Assembly: GCA_022707885.1 (NCBI GenBank)
Contig: JAKIZT010000008.1
Location: forward strand, 26,501-90,500
DNA from: Caldisericales bacterium
Lineage (GTDB): Bacteria; Caldisericota; Caldisericia; JAAYUI01
Length of the DNA stretch: 64,000 nt
Reading direction: 5' to 3'
Position 1 is the stretch's first letter. Every line of letters begins with the position of its first letter. Position numbers and translations under genes: made by a program. The notes below the pieces were generated by a model. The model made no database searches. It was not told the DNA's origin and worked only from the letters and a program-made list of their open reading frames with translations. Of the stretch, positions 44,812 to 53,692 are shown piece after piece.

Positions 44812-46191
44812 ATGAGTACTCTTTCGGGTTATAAAGGTAAAGCGTTGTCTGTCCTGACCTCTTTTAACGCAAGAGTTTGGGCGGACGTTGAGATTGAGAC
44901 CGACAAAGGCAACTTTAGAGGCATCATCCTGCCAAGGTCGGAACAGGCCGACGACCTGCACGTTGTCGTCAAGCTCCAGACCGGCTATAACATTGGCCTC
45001 GCGGTTGATGGCATAAAAGCGGTCAAGGAGATTGGTTATAAGGAAGCCAAATACAAAATCCCGGAACAGGAGTTCCCGTTTGACCCAAAAAAGCCGAATG
45101 TGACACTGCTTGGAACGGGTGGAACAATTGCATCCAGGCTTGATTACAGAACTGGAGCTGTTATTCCGGCATTCACACCTGGCGAGCTTTATGGTGCAGT
45201 CCCCGAGCTTGCCGATATATGTAACATGAAGACAGTAAAGCTCTTTGGCGTGTTCTCCGAGAACATGGGCCCGGAGCAGTATATAACACTTGCCGAGGCG
45301 ATCGGCAGGGAAATATCGAACGGGGCAGATGGAATAGTTATTGGTCACGGAACAGACACAATGCACCATACAGCGGCCTGTCTTTCGTTCATGGTTCAGG
45401 ATTCACCGGTTCCGATTGTAATGGTCGGTTCACAGAGATCATCGGACAGACCTTCATCTGATGCGGCATTTAACCTCAGGTGCGCAAGCCATACGGCATC
45501 TCGTGGCCCTATCGCCGAGGTGATGGTCTGCATGTTTGGTCCAACCTCCGACTCATACAACCTCCTCCACAGAGGCACAAGGGTCCGCAAAATGCACAGT
45601 TCCTACCGCTCTACATTCAGGACAGTGTCTGACATTCCGCTTGCAATGTGCACACCGGACAGCGTGACCCCACTCAAGAAGGAATACAGGAAAAGAAGAT
45701 CAGACCGTAACGTCAAGGTGGACGCGGTTTTCGATGACAAGGTGGCAATAGTTTATTATTATCCGGCAATGAAACCCGATATTATCGATTCTCTTGTCGA
45801 AAATGGCTACCACGGCATTGTAATCGCTGGAACAGGTCTCGGTCACGTCAACAAGCCACTCTATGAACCGCTCAGAAGAGCTGTTCAAGCCGGTGTGCAT
45901 GTCTTCATGACCGTCCAGACACTTTGGGGTTTCGCGCAGATGTACGTTTATGACACTGGCAGGGACCTTATGGAGCTTGGCGTTATTCCGGCATCCAACA
46001 TGCTCCCTGAAGTAGCATATATAAAACTCGGCTGGACGCTTGGCCACACCAGGGAGAGAGATGAGGTCATGAAAATGATGCTCACCCCAGTTAATGGCGA
46101 GATCACAGAGCGCGAACCGCATGATGGTTATCTCATTTTCCAGGGTGGACTGCCGGAAATTGAAGATTTCTTGGGTAAATACATCAGATAG
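44812..46191 (+). CDS. gatD: GatD-type Glu-tRNA(Gln) amidotransferase subunit (asparaginase-like)
   Basis: A 459-residue GatD: the ammonia-producing subunit of the GatDE complex, which amidates Glu-tRNA(Gln) in archaea. The N-terminal Tudor-like domain (about 10-68) and the asparaginase-type domain (from about 96) are in the archaeal order. The active site matches: TGGTIAS (Thr105), HGTDT (Thr181, Asp182) and HRGTRVRKMH (Lys260). The length is near the archaeal 430-440. No gatE is in this window. A TTG at 44794 would add six residues; ATG 44812 is preferred because a -10 box lies 8 nt before it. Its occurrence in a bacterium is unusual (see findings). Confidence 0.9.
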   Translation: MSTLSGYKGKALSVLTSFNARVWADVEIETDKGNFRGIILPRSEQADDLHVVVKLQTGYNIGLAVDGIKAVKEIGYKEAKYKIPEQEFPFDPKKPNVTLLGTGGTIASRLDYRTGAVIPAFTPGELYGAVPELADICNMKTVKLFGVFSENMGPEQYITLAEAIGREISNGADGIVIGHGTDTMHHTAACLSFMVQDSPVPIVMVGSQRSSDRPSSDAAFNLRCASHTASRGPIAEVMVCMFGPTSDSYNLLHRGTRVRKMHSSYRSTFRTVSDIPLAMCTPDSVTPLKKEYRKRRSDRNVKVDAVFDDKVAIVYYYPAMKPDIIDSLVENGYHGIVIAGTGLGHVNKPLYEPLRRAVQAGVHVFMTVQTLWGFAQMYVYDTGRDLMELGVIPASNMLPEVAYIKLGWTLGHTRERDEVMKMMLTPVNGEITEREPHDGYLIFQGGLPEIEDFLGKYIR

Positions 46192-46206
46192 CGCAAAAAA
46201 GCAAAA

Positions 46207-46249
46207 TATATCTCCTTATATGCCTATTTATATCATATAAGGAGATATA
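46207..46249. repeat. AT-rich 16-bp inverted repeat after gatD
   Basis: Perfect arms TATATCTCCTTATATG (46207-46222) and CATATAAGGAGATATA (46234-46249) with an 11-nt loop. No T-run follows, so it is a weak terminator or a binding site. The sequence after it is very AT-rich up to about 46430 and contains no gene. Confidence 0.55.
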
Positions 46250-46460
46250 GATTATCTTAAGTAACATATTTCATCTAATAGTCATTTATAGATATATCAT
46301 ATAATTAATAATATAATTAAAGATTTTATATTTACTATTAGAATGAATAGCACATATTTATAGCTAATAAGATACTATTATTTATTTTACATTTGATTAG
46401 AGAAGTAATATTCCTAAACTGGTATAATCAGGCCTTCGATGTTTTTTTAACAAAATTTCC

Positions 46461-46466
46461 TATAAT
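46461..46466 (+). promoter_or_regulatory. -10 box placed for leaderless transcription
   Basis: TATAAT ends 7 nt before GTG 46474. The nucleotides between (CACCCCC) contain no ribosome-binding site. No convincing -35 is visible. Confidence 0.5.
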
Positions 46467-46473
46467 CACCCCC

Positions 46474-47709
46474 GTGAAAAGAACTGTGGTTTTTTTGCTT
46501 TGCGGATTGATTGTGTTGGCCATGCCGGCAAATGCTGGCATTTGCATTGCTCCTCCAGTTTCAAAAAAAGACATTGCCAAACCGGCCCCAAAAGAGACCC
46601 AGAAGAAAATCTGGAAACTCGGCGACAGAGTTGTTCCTGGCCCCATCCCGCCATCGCTTGGCGCACCGGAGCCGGCGCTGGACATCTGGCGCGGAGAGGT
46701 TTTTGGCAAAGAAGCCGGTCTTTCGCTCCAGCTTGACGTCATAAAGCCAAAAGCGTGCAGGGGTCAGACAGTCCCGATTGCAGTTTACTTCCACGGCGGT
46801 GGCTGGCGGAGCGGCAACAGGTATGGAATTTACAATACAATAAGGGTTGAGCGCAAACTCCTGTATCAGATGGGTTTTGCGATAGCAAGCGTCGACTACA
46901 GGCTCTCCCAGCAGGCAAAACACCCGGCACAGATCAATGACTGCAAGCTTGCGATCCGTTATCTTCGGGAAAATGCAAAAAAATTCGGCATTGACCCGAA
47001 CCGGATTGGCGTCTGGGGCCATTCTGCCGGCGGCCATCTGGTTGCATTTCTTGGAACGGCCGATGAAAAGGACGGGCTTGAGGGGCCAGGACTTCCAGGA
47101 ATCTCAAGCAAGCCGCAGTGTGTTGTGGAACTGTACGGTCCAACTGATCTCACCCAGCCGGTTGGTGAAAATGGCTGGAAGGGAATAACCGAGGAATTGC
47201 TTGGGTGCAAGCCCAAAGCCTGCCCGGAAAAAGCCATCAATGCGTCGCCCGTCACCTATGCCGACAAGGACGACCCGCCAGAACTGATAATCCACGGTGA
47301 AAATGACTCGGCAATCCTGTATCTTCAGGGTGAGCTGTTCGCAAGAAAATTGAAACAGGTTGGTGCCACATGCGCACTGATAAAGGTCAAAAACGCGGAG
47401 CACCAGTTCACGCCGTACCCTGGCTACCTGAAAATCAGCCCTCCGCTGGCAAGGATACGCTGGGTGATTGCCGCGCAGTTCTTCCGCTATCTGGAACCGG
47501 CGCTAAGGGGTGACCTGGATGTCGACGGAAGGGTCAACCTGAGGGATTTTGTCCTGATGTGCAAACAGAGTGGCTCTGTGGGCGCCGGAATGGATGGTTC
47601 GCCCGGGCCAGAGTGGTGGAACCCGATGGCCGATTTGAACTCGGATGGGCTGATTGATTTGAGAGATATGACGCTATTGCTGGGAGTTGGCCTGCGCACA
47701 TCTAAATAA
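46474..47709 (+). CDS. Secreted alpha/beta-hydrolase (esterase) with dockerin-like domain
   Basis: A 411-residue exported esterase/lipase of the HGGG (carboxylesterase) type. Signal peptide 1-21 (FLLCGLIVLAMPANA). Catalytic residues can be placed: oxyanion hole FHGGG (106-110), nucleophile Ser184 in GHSAGG, Asp278 in HGENDS and His310 in AEHQF. The C-terminal 65 residues (about 345-411) hold two dockerin-type Ca2+-binding repeats, DLDVDGRVNLRDF and DLNSDGLIDLRDM. Dockerins dock to cohesins in multi-enzyme complexes; no cohesin is in this window. GTG 46474 is the likely start because it opens the signal peptide and lies 7 nt after TATAAT; no ribosome-binding site. Confidence 0.85.
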   Translation: MKRTVVFLLCGLIVLAMPANAGICIAPPVSKKDIAKPAPKETQKKIWKLGDRVVPGPIPPSLGAPEPALDIWRGEVFGKEAGLSLQLDVIKPKACRGQTVPIAVYFHGGGWRSGNRYGIYNTIRVERKLLYQMGFAIASVDYRLSQQAKHPAQINDCKLAIRYLRENAKKFGIDPNRIGVWGHSAGGHLVAFLGTADEKDGLEGPGLPGISSKPQCVVELYGPTDLTQPVGENGWKGITEELLGCKPKACPEKAINASPVTYADKDDPPELIIHGENDSAILYLQGELFARKLKQVGATCALIKVKNAEHQFTPYPGYLKISPPLARIRWVIAAQFFRYLEPALRGDLDVDGRVNLRDFVLMCKQSGSVGAGMDGSPGPEWWNPMADLNSDGLIDLRDMTLLLGVGLRTSK

Positions 47710-47894
47710 ATTTGTAAAATTAATGCTTGCTTGCAATTAATGATTACTTCTAGTTCCAGAAAAACTTAGAAAAAATACAGAATTAATTGCTTCTGGTGAG
47801 CAGTTTGAAAAGTTGTTTGTATAAATAAGTAACGGTTTTTATATGTTTAGCAAATACGCATACTAATAAAAACAATACTGAGATAATACCAAGA

Positions 47895-48194
47895 ATGATT
47901 TTACAAGAAGGAAGGGAAAATGAGTACTTGACAACAAATATAAAATTGGATAGCAATAAAGATATGGGAAATATTGATAATGGTGAAAAAATACTTGGGA
48001 AAAAAATCCTTGGCCATGAAAAAGATTATAGTGTCAAGGATGGATGGACAGTTATAACTTTAGAAGACGGTACCATTCTAAGAATGAAATTGGTTATATT
48101 AGATGTTATTAGGATTGAGGCAGAAATTAAGGGAAAACAGTCTTTCGCAGTTAAAACACAAAATGTGTTAATCATAGGTGATAATAATGAATAA
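47895..48194 (+). CDS. Hypothetical protein, first gene of a low-GC cassette
   Basis: A 99-residue protein rich in Lys, Ile and Asn, with a beta-type second half (WTVITLEDGTILRMKLVILDVIRIEAEIKG). I recognise no family. Base composition and codon use are AT-rich compared with the nearby esterase and gatD genes. The 3' end overlaps the following gene by 8 nt. GATAAT lies 7 nt before the ATG, again without a ribosome-binding site. Confidence 0.5.
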   Translation: MILQEGRENEYLTTNIKLDSNKDMGNIDNGEKILGKKILGHEKDYSVKDGWTVITLEDGTILRMKLVILDVIRIEAEIKGKQSFAVKTQNVLIIGDNNE

Positions 48195-48546
48195 AAATAT
48201 TGGAATTACATTAAACGCTAATAGTGATATTTCTTATGATAAAGAAAGTAATCGTGATATCCGTTTGAACAATCCTAATGAAAATGATGTTGATGAGACG
48301 GAAGTAAGAATTATAAATTCTCAAAAAACGAAAGTTGATCTAAACAATGAACCAACCATGGTAATTTCTGATAATATTAATTTCACTAGAACAACATGCA
48401 GTAATGAAGATAGGGAAAACATTGGTTTGAAATCAATGGGAGAAATGATAGTTGATAGGAATTTATGGCCGTTATCAAGTGACCTTGGGAAATTCAAACA
48501 ATTTGTAGAAAAACTTAGACATGAAGCCAAAACAAGTACTTATTGA
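48187..48546 (+). CDS. Hypothetical protein, second gene of the cassette (possible antitoxin)
   Basis: A 119-residue protein, acidic and Asn-rich through the first 70 residues, then a more ordered, likely helical C-terminal third (about 80-119: GEMIVDRNLWPLSSDLGKF). It overlaps the PIN gene by 26 nt, as antitoxin and toxin genes often do. No DNA-binding motif is visible. AGGTGA precedes ATG 48187 by six bases; GTG 48178 is also in frame. Antitoxin role is an inference from position only. Confidence 0.5.
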   Translation: MNKNIGITLNANSDISYDKESNRDIRLNNPNENDVDETEVRIINSQKTKVDLNNEPTMVISDNINFTRTTCSNEDRENIGLKSMGEMIVDRNLWPLSSDLGKFKQFVEKLRHEAKTSTY

Positions 48547-48943
48547 TACATGTGTTTTATCTTATATTTTTAGTCCAAGAGATAAAAAAGGAAAAGAGAA
48601 AAGTGATTATTATTGGCGCAACATAAAAGATTTAGTTGGATGGATTTCAATTATAACAATTGGAGAAATATATGCATGGATAGAAAAAGAAAAATGGAAA
48701 GATGAAGAAATCAAAAGATTGCAAACTTTCTTGAATAACGCTAATCTGATCAAAATTGATGATGATGTCGCTAAGATATATGGTGAAATATTGATAAGAG
48801 ATAAAATAACTTATAATGATGCATGGATTGTAGCTTGTTCAAAAAGTAAAAATATTAAAATTGTTACAGATAACCAAAAAGATTTCAAGCAATACTGTTG
48901 TTCTTTTGATGAAGATTGGACTTTAGGTCAACAAATTGATTAA
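48521..48943 (+). CDS. PIN-domain ribonuclease (toxin-like)
   Basis: A 140-residue PIN-domain protein. The four acidic residues of the PIN active site can be placed: Asp9 in LIDTCVLSY, Glu49 in IGEIYAW, Asp100 in TYNDAWIVA and Asp117 in IVTDNQKDF. PIN proteins cut RNA and are mostly VapC-type toxins. The gene sits at the end of a three-gene, low-GC unit, overlapping the gene before it, as a VapBC pair would. No ribosome-binding site precedes ATG 48521. Confidence 0.85.
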   Translation: MKPKQVLIDTCVLSYIFSPRDKKGKEKSDYYWRNIKDLVGWISIITIGEIYAWIEKEKWKDEEIKRLQTFLNNANLIKIDDDVAKIYGEILIRDKITYNDAWIVACSKSKNIKIVTDNQKDFKQYCCSFDEDWTLGQQID

Positions 48944-49069
48944 ATTTATTGGCAAACCTTTAATATTATAGTTAATCAAATTACATTAACTTCCTACTTG
49001 CTATAGCCTCAATAAGTTTAATAAGCCTAATATTTTTATTGTCAATCTTGCAGCCTATTCTATCAAATT

Positions 49070-49309
49070 TTACCCGCAGGCGTTTGAAACAGTGACGTTC
49101 ATAATGGCCTTGCCGTCCTGCCCGATGGCCCTGTACATCTTCCCCAGTGCTTCAAGGCCGTCCTCCAGCTCGCAAGAGATCGTTGTCGACATCGGGTTTG
49201 TGAATGTCTCAAGCCCCATACTGGAGATTGCCTGGATGGCATCCATGACCCTCTCGCCGATTTTTTCTGTCCCCAGCGGGTAAACTGAAACCTGTATCAT
49301 GACTTTCAT
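49070..49309 (-). CDS. YkoF/MTH1187-type thiamine-binding-like protein
   Basis: A 79-residue protein of the UPF0045/YkoF-like family (ferredoxin-like fold), with MIQVSVYPLGTEKIGERVMDAIQAI at the start and NPMSTTISCELEDGLEALGKMY in the middle. Family members bind thiamine or related molecules in some cases. ATG 49309 overlaps the stop of the methyltransferase by 4 nt, which fixes the start; an upstream frame from 49531 is not used. The pair is an operon. Confidence 0.8.
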   Translation of the reverse strand: MKVMIQVSVYPLGTEKIGERVMDAIQAISSMGLETFTNPMSTTISCELEDGLEALGKMYRAIGQDGKAIMNVTVSNACG

Positions 49310-49965
49310 TTTTGCACCGCTTTTCTGAAGCTGGCCACAATCGCCGCCCCTTTCCTGCTCCCTCTGGTGTTCCCCCAGGTTTCTTTTGTCCCAAAACAGC
49401 AACTGTCCGCAGGGAGGAAGTGGACACAGGTGGAAATGCTGGCCAGTCCTGGTAAAAGGTCTTTCAGCTTTGAGAATGTCAGATATTTTGCGGTTTTGTA
49501 GACCTCCACCCCTTCCCTGGTTTTGGCCCACGGGCTGTCCGGGTTGAGCACCGCGACTACAGCAATTCCATTTGGTCTCAGGACCCTCCAGATTTCTTTT
49601 GCCGCCTGTTCCTGGTCATCCACAAACTCGAGCGCAAACGAGCAAAAGACCCTGTCAAAAGACATGTTTTCAAAAGGGAGCGCGGTCAGTTTGCCATTTA
49701 CCAGCCTCGTGCTTGCTAGCTCTGGTTTTTTTGAGGCCGTATCGAGCATTCTTGTCGATTCATCGATGCCTGTGACCCTCATGCCTGATTTTGCCAGCAA
49801 ACTTGTGAAGATGCCTGTACCGCAACCTGCATCGAGGCACTCGAGGTCCTTTTGTGGCCTGATGGCCTTCATTGTTGCTGATGCCTCGGCCAAAAGTATC
49901 GCTTTTCCGAGTTTTGTTGCAAAAAATGAATCATAATCTGAAGCAAAGCTGTCGAATAGTGCCAT
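49306..49965 (-). CDS. Class I SAM-dependent methyltransferase
   Basis: A 219-residue methyltransferase of the UbiE/menaquinone type by general form. Motif I is LDAGCGTGIFTSLLAKSG (about 43-60), then GIDES (post-I acidic residue), and FDRVFCSFALEFVDD (motif II). The substrate is unknown. TATAAT lies 7 nt before the ATG and there is no ribosome-binding site. Confidence 0.85.
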   Translation of the reverse strand: MALFDSFASDYDSFFATKLGKAILLAEASATMKAIRPQKDLECLDAGCGTGIFTSLLAKSGMRVTGIDESTRMLDTASKKPELASTRLVNGKLTALPFENMSFDRVFCSFALEFVDDQEQAAKEIWRVLRPNGIAVVAVLNPDSPWAKTREGVEVYKTAKYLTFSKLKDLLPGLASISTCVHFLPADSCCFGTKETWGNTRGSRKGAAIVASFRKAVQK

Positions 49966-49972
49966 ATCTGCA

Positions 49973-49978
49973 ATTATA
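49973..49978 (-). promoter_or_regulatory. -10 box placed for leaderless transcription
   Basis: On the minus strand TATAAT ends 7 nt before ATG 49965; no ribosome-binding site is present. The region upstream has no good -35. Confidence 0.5.
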
Positions 49979-49999
49979 CCTGCATTTGTTTGCTGTTGG

Positions 50000-52900
50000 T
50001 TATAAATTTGGGTATTCGATTATGATTGTTTTTGTTTCCCCCTGCCATGTGACCTTTGCGCCAAGCGCCTCGGCTACAAATCTCAGTGGAACCAGCGTTT
50101 TGCCTGATACTATGACCGGTGATGAGGCGAGTTTGTATTCAGCACCGTTGACTTTCGCTTCCTTCTTCCCGATCCATATCTCGACGATGGTTTTGCCAAG
50201 TTTGTAGATGACCTTCTTCTCGGACGCGACCCATGTGATCTCGGCAGAAAGCCTTTCGCCGATAAACCTCATAGGGACAAATGTCGAGCCAGCAAGGATC
50301 ATTGGCGGAACATCAAGTGTGTATGTTGCCCCATCATTGGAAGTGGCAGTTTTCGAGCCGATCTGCATTGTCACCATGACATATTTTGTGACCATCACTC
50401 TGGCGGTTGCAGAAAGCCCGTTTTCATCTGTTGCAGTAACAATTATTTCTGTCAGGGTCTCTGTTTCTTTTATCGTTGCCGTGAATGCGCCGTCATCTTT
50501 CTGTGAAATATCAGCAACAAGCTCCTTTCCTTGAGGTGTTTTGAAGGACAGTCTGGCTCCTGGATCGGCTTTTCCGCTTAACACCACCTCACCCTTTTTT
50601 TGGACAACAATCCCCGGATTTATGGTTACCTTCGGTGGGACCACTCCGGTTGCAAAATTTGCTGTCTGTATTTCAGAAAGAGCCCCACCCTTGCAGGCAA
50701 AGATTATCTTTAGCTCGTGTTTGCCCTTTTGAAGGCCAGAGAGAATGAGTTCCCTTCCCTGTATCCAGTTCGAGCCCTTTGCACCGTCGAGGCTGTATGA
50801 ATAGTCGAGGTTCTGGTTGAAAGATGCTTTCCAGTCAGAATTTTGGGAGCTCTTTGGTGCCTGCAATTCTGGAAGTGGGCACTCGCTTGATGCGGTCTGG
50901 AGGCCAAAGCACCATTTCTCGTAGCAGAAAATTGAAGAGTGCTCTATCTCGAATGCGCATTTCCCACCCCTTGTGTCCAGTTCTATACTGATATTGTTCT
51001 GGCCTGGTTTTATTGTTTGGGTCATCTCCTTGAACGTGAAATTTTCCCTGTCAAATCCTTTCCAAGCGGCCCTGTATTCCCTCTTTGAATTGATAGTGAA
51101 AGTCTGCTTGAAGCTGTCCAGTTCGACTGTTCCTTGCATCCAGGGTGGATCAAGAATGTTTTCTCCCAGTGTGGCCATTGGGATGCCAGGTTTTTCGAGA
51201 TTGAACGATAGCATACACCCCTTGTCTCTTCTTGTGAAGATTCCAGTGAAGGCAAGGTTTTCTGGCAAATTCCCCAGACCATTGTCGAGTATATAGGTTT
51301 TTGCTGGCTCTGCCTCGTCATAGAAAACCTGTATGCCGTCAAATTCACCCATTATCTGTTTTCCTCGCCAGACGATCGAGTCATTCTGGACTTTCACCAT
51401 CCTGTTGCCGAGTTTTGCACTTCCGAGCACTTTCATTTGCGGTGTTGGCCCTATGAGAATGACAGGTCTCTCGGTACTCCCTGAGAAATTTGATGTGATA
51501 CTCTCCCCGCCGTATTTTTGCACCCATGCTTCGGCCCTCTTCATTACGTCTTCGCCATCACCAGGATCATAACACACGAGTGGCCTTTGCCATTTAAGCA
51601 GGGATATAATATTCGCAGTGGACATGCTGTGCACGCGGTCATCATTCATTGGTATGATTCCATTGTAATCCGTAAAAACGATCCCCGTTGCAATTTTGGG
51701 TAGCTGATACAACTTTGTTTTGCCTGTCAGAACAAAGCTCTGGCTTTCTCCATCGACATAGTAAACCCTGAAGTTTGTTGGGTACTCTGTGGAATCGTTG
51801 TTTTTAAGGCTAAGAGTATCAATGATTTTTCCGTCCTTGTTCCCCCTGAGAAGACCAAATGATGTGGAAACCAACTTCGGTGAATTGAAGAACACCGACC
51901 AGAAATCGGTCAGGTCAATTCCTGAAACTTCTTCAAGTGTGGTTTTTAAATCTTTCAAGGTTGGGCCTTCGCCTGGAGCTTGCTTTGAGGAATCGTATTT
52001 TTTCATGAATTCCTGCATTGCACTTTTGAACACGTCATCACCCAGTTTTCCCTTAAGTGCCCAAACAACAAGTGCGCCCTTCTCGTAGACGATATAATCT
52101 ACCCATTCGCATGCGGTGCTTGAAAGCGGTGGCTCATAGTCCTTTTTGTTTTTGAAATAAATTTCTCGAACGCTTTTCAGTTTTGCCTGTCCCTGCTCCG
52201 GGGACAGCGAATTGCAATAGAGGATCGCTGAGAATTCTGCAAAAGATTCTGAAAGCACTCTTTGGTCCGGGTGTACCTTTGGATTGGGTATAACGCCATT
52301 GCCACCAAACCACGAGAGATGGGCGCATTCATGGGCAAGAAAATCAGGAGCAAATGACTCTTCATTGAGGTATGGTGAGTCTATGACCCATCCGCCATCC
52401 AGCCCCTGACCATTGCCCCTTCTGCCTGTTTGTGCAGCTACGAAATAGTCATTTTCACATGGTTTGTTGTAGTATTGCCCGAAAAAGTCAGCAGTTGATT
52501 TTGCAGTTTTCAGTATAGTTTTAAAAGAAGTATTGCCACCCCTGAAACCATAGACTCTTACAGCGTATTTCTCTCCGTCTTCCTTGAAAACTATGTAGTC
52601 TCCACCAACCAGTTTTGCGGCATATATGTTTTCAGTCTTTATCTCAACTTTGTATTTCCCATCGCTTTTTGGTTTATCGCGGTATTCTTTTGGTACAAAA
52701 CTCCCCAGCAGGAACCAGTGGGAAGGTATTTTGACGTCAAGATTGAAGGTCACCTGCTTATCTGTAGAAATACTGTCTGACATTGGATACCAGGCATTGT
52801 AGCAGTGAAAATGGTAGCCATTTGTAAATATCTGGGTCCTTATGCCCTCTGGGCTCGCGTAATTCATTGTTCCATCATAGATAAACCTTAGCTTGTGCGC

Positions 52901-53266
52901 GCCGGTTTGCATTTTTTGAGGGAATTCAAGGAAGAAATTGCCTTTATCACTTCGGGATTTTATTTCTCTGTCATCAAGTGTTGCCCTTTTTATTGCCAGT
53001 TCCGATGTTGCAACATACCATTGCATTTTGTCAACAGGTATTTCACATACCAGGTCGCAGACGAGGTCAAATTCGTAAGATGATTCGGTGACAGTGATTT
53101 TTCCAGTGAAACCTTTTATTGTTGCTACACCATTTGTTGGTCTTGGGTTTTGCTGGATTCCCTCAATCCATAAACCTTCATCACTCCTGGACTGTACAGC
53201 TGTTGTGATAAATTGTGGAACAAGAAGATAAAGGACCAATACAATCGAAATCACTCTTCTGCGCAT
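50000..53266 (-). CDS. Secreted M1-type metallopeptidase with stalk domain
   Basis: A 1088-residue exported protein. A signal peptide (about 1-24) precedes a beta domain, then an M1-type peptidase domain (about 220-470). The zinc site is intact: HECAH (312-316) followed by SESFAEF with Glu340; this is 23 residues after the second His, a little more than the 18 of typical M1 enzymes. A long region of beta domains follows, then two stalk-domain repeats at about 975-1088 (PMILAGSTFVPMRFIGERL; SPVIVSGKTLVPLRFVAEAL). AGGAGG precedes ATG 53266. It is a paralogue, by order of domains, of the inactive protein at 40260. The stalk may hold it at the surface. Confidence 0.87.
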   Translation of the reverse strand: MRRRVISIVLVLYLLVPQFITTAVQSRSDEGLWIEGIQQNPRPTNGVATIKGFTGKITVTESSYEFDLVCDLVCEIPVDKMQWYVATSELAIKRATLDDREIKSRSDKGNFFLEFPQKMQTGAHKLRFIYDGTMNYASPEGIRTQIFTNGYHFHCYNAWYPMSDSISTDKQVTFNLDVKIPSHWFLLGSFVPKEYRDKPKSDGKYKVEIKTENIYAAKLVGGDYIVFKEDGEKYAVRVYGFRGGNTSFKTILKTAKSTADFFGQYYNKPCENDYFVAAQTGRRGNGQGLDGGWVIDSPYLNEESFAPDFLAHECAHLSWFGGNGVIPNPKVHPDQRVLSESFAEFSAILYCNSLSPEQGQAKLKSVREIYFKNKKDYEPPLSSTACEWVDYIVYEKGALVVWALKGKLGDDVFKSAMQEFMKKYDSSKQAPGEGPTLKDLKTTLEEVSGIDLTDFWSVFFNSPKLVSTSFGLLRGNKDGKIIDTLSLKNNDSTEYPTNFRVYYVDGESQSFVLTGKTKLYQLPKIATGIVFTDYNGIIPMNDDRVHSMSTANIISLLKWQRPLVCYDPGDGEDVMKRAEAWVQKYGGESITSNFSGSTERPVILIGPTPQMKVLGSAKLGNRMVKVQNDSIVWRGKQIMGEFDGIQVFYDEAEPAKTYILDNGLGNLPENLAFTGIFTRRDKGCMLSFNLEKPGIPMATLGENILDPPWMQGTVELDSFKQTFTINSKREYRAAWKGFDRENFTFKEMTQTIKPGQNNISIELDTRGGKCAFEIEHSSIFCYEKWCFGLQTASSECPLPELQAPKSSQNSDWKASFNQNLDYSYSLDGAKGSNWIQGRELILSGLQKGKHELKIIFACKGGALSEIQTANFATGVVPPKVTINPGIVVQKKGEVVLSGKADPGARLSFKTPQGKELVADISQKDDGAFTATIKETETLTEIIVTATDENGLSATARVMVTKYVMVTMQIGSKTATSNDGATYTLDVPPMILAGSTFVPMRFIGERLSAEITWVASEKKVIYKLGKTIVEIWIGKKEAKVNGAEYKLASSPVIVSGKTLVPLRFVAEALGAKVTWQGETKTIIIEYPNL

Positions 53267-53272
53267 CATCAA

Positions 53273-53692
53273 CCTCCTCTATAGAATAGTAATGGTTTTC
53301 TGGTGCCCAGGTTGTTTACAAAATGTATACAAAACTGGTTTTTTATTTTTTGGCAAAATAGATAAACCCTCAGAAGGTAAAAGGTTTATCTTGTCCCCCT
53401 ATCCAGCCGGACCCACTTGATTTTGATTATAAGTGTAATTTTACTGTACCAAATTCAAGATGGCAAAAAAACATTGCAGAAATGTGAATATTTTTGCAAT
53501 GCGCAAAGAAGATTTTTTTAAGCACGTTTAAAAATCATCATGATTGCGCAATTTATTTGTTTTATAAGTGAAAATTAATTTATCACAGAAAAGCACTGGA
53601 TTTAACTAATAACACCTTATATTTAACAATATGAGAATAATTAGTTTATATTTTTTATCCACAATTTATTGATCTAACCATATATTGAAAGC
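53273..53692. other. AT-rich intergenic region
   Basis: 420 nt with no gene on either strand. It contains a 9-bp inverted repeat AGATAAACC/GGTTTATCT (53360-53391, loop of 14 nt) and long A/T-rich runs near the 53693 end. It must hold the terminator of the giant PQQ protein and the promoter of the M1 gene, but neither is clear enough to call. Confidence 0.5.

Noticed and set aside
44749..45369. A 206-codon minus-strand frame antisense to gatD
   Set aside because: The plus strand is the clear gene; the antisense frame has no signal, domain or start site.
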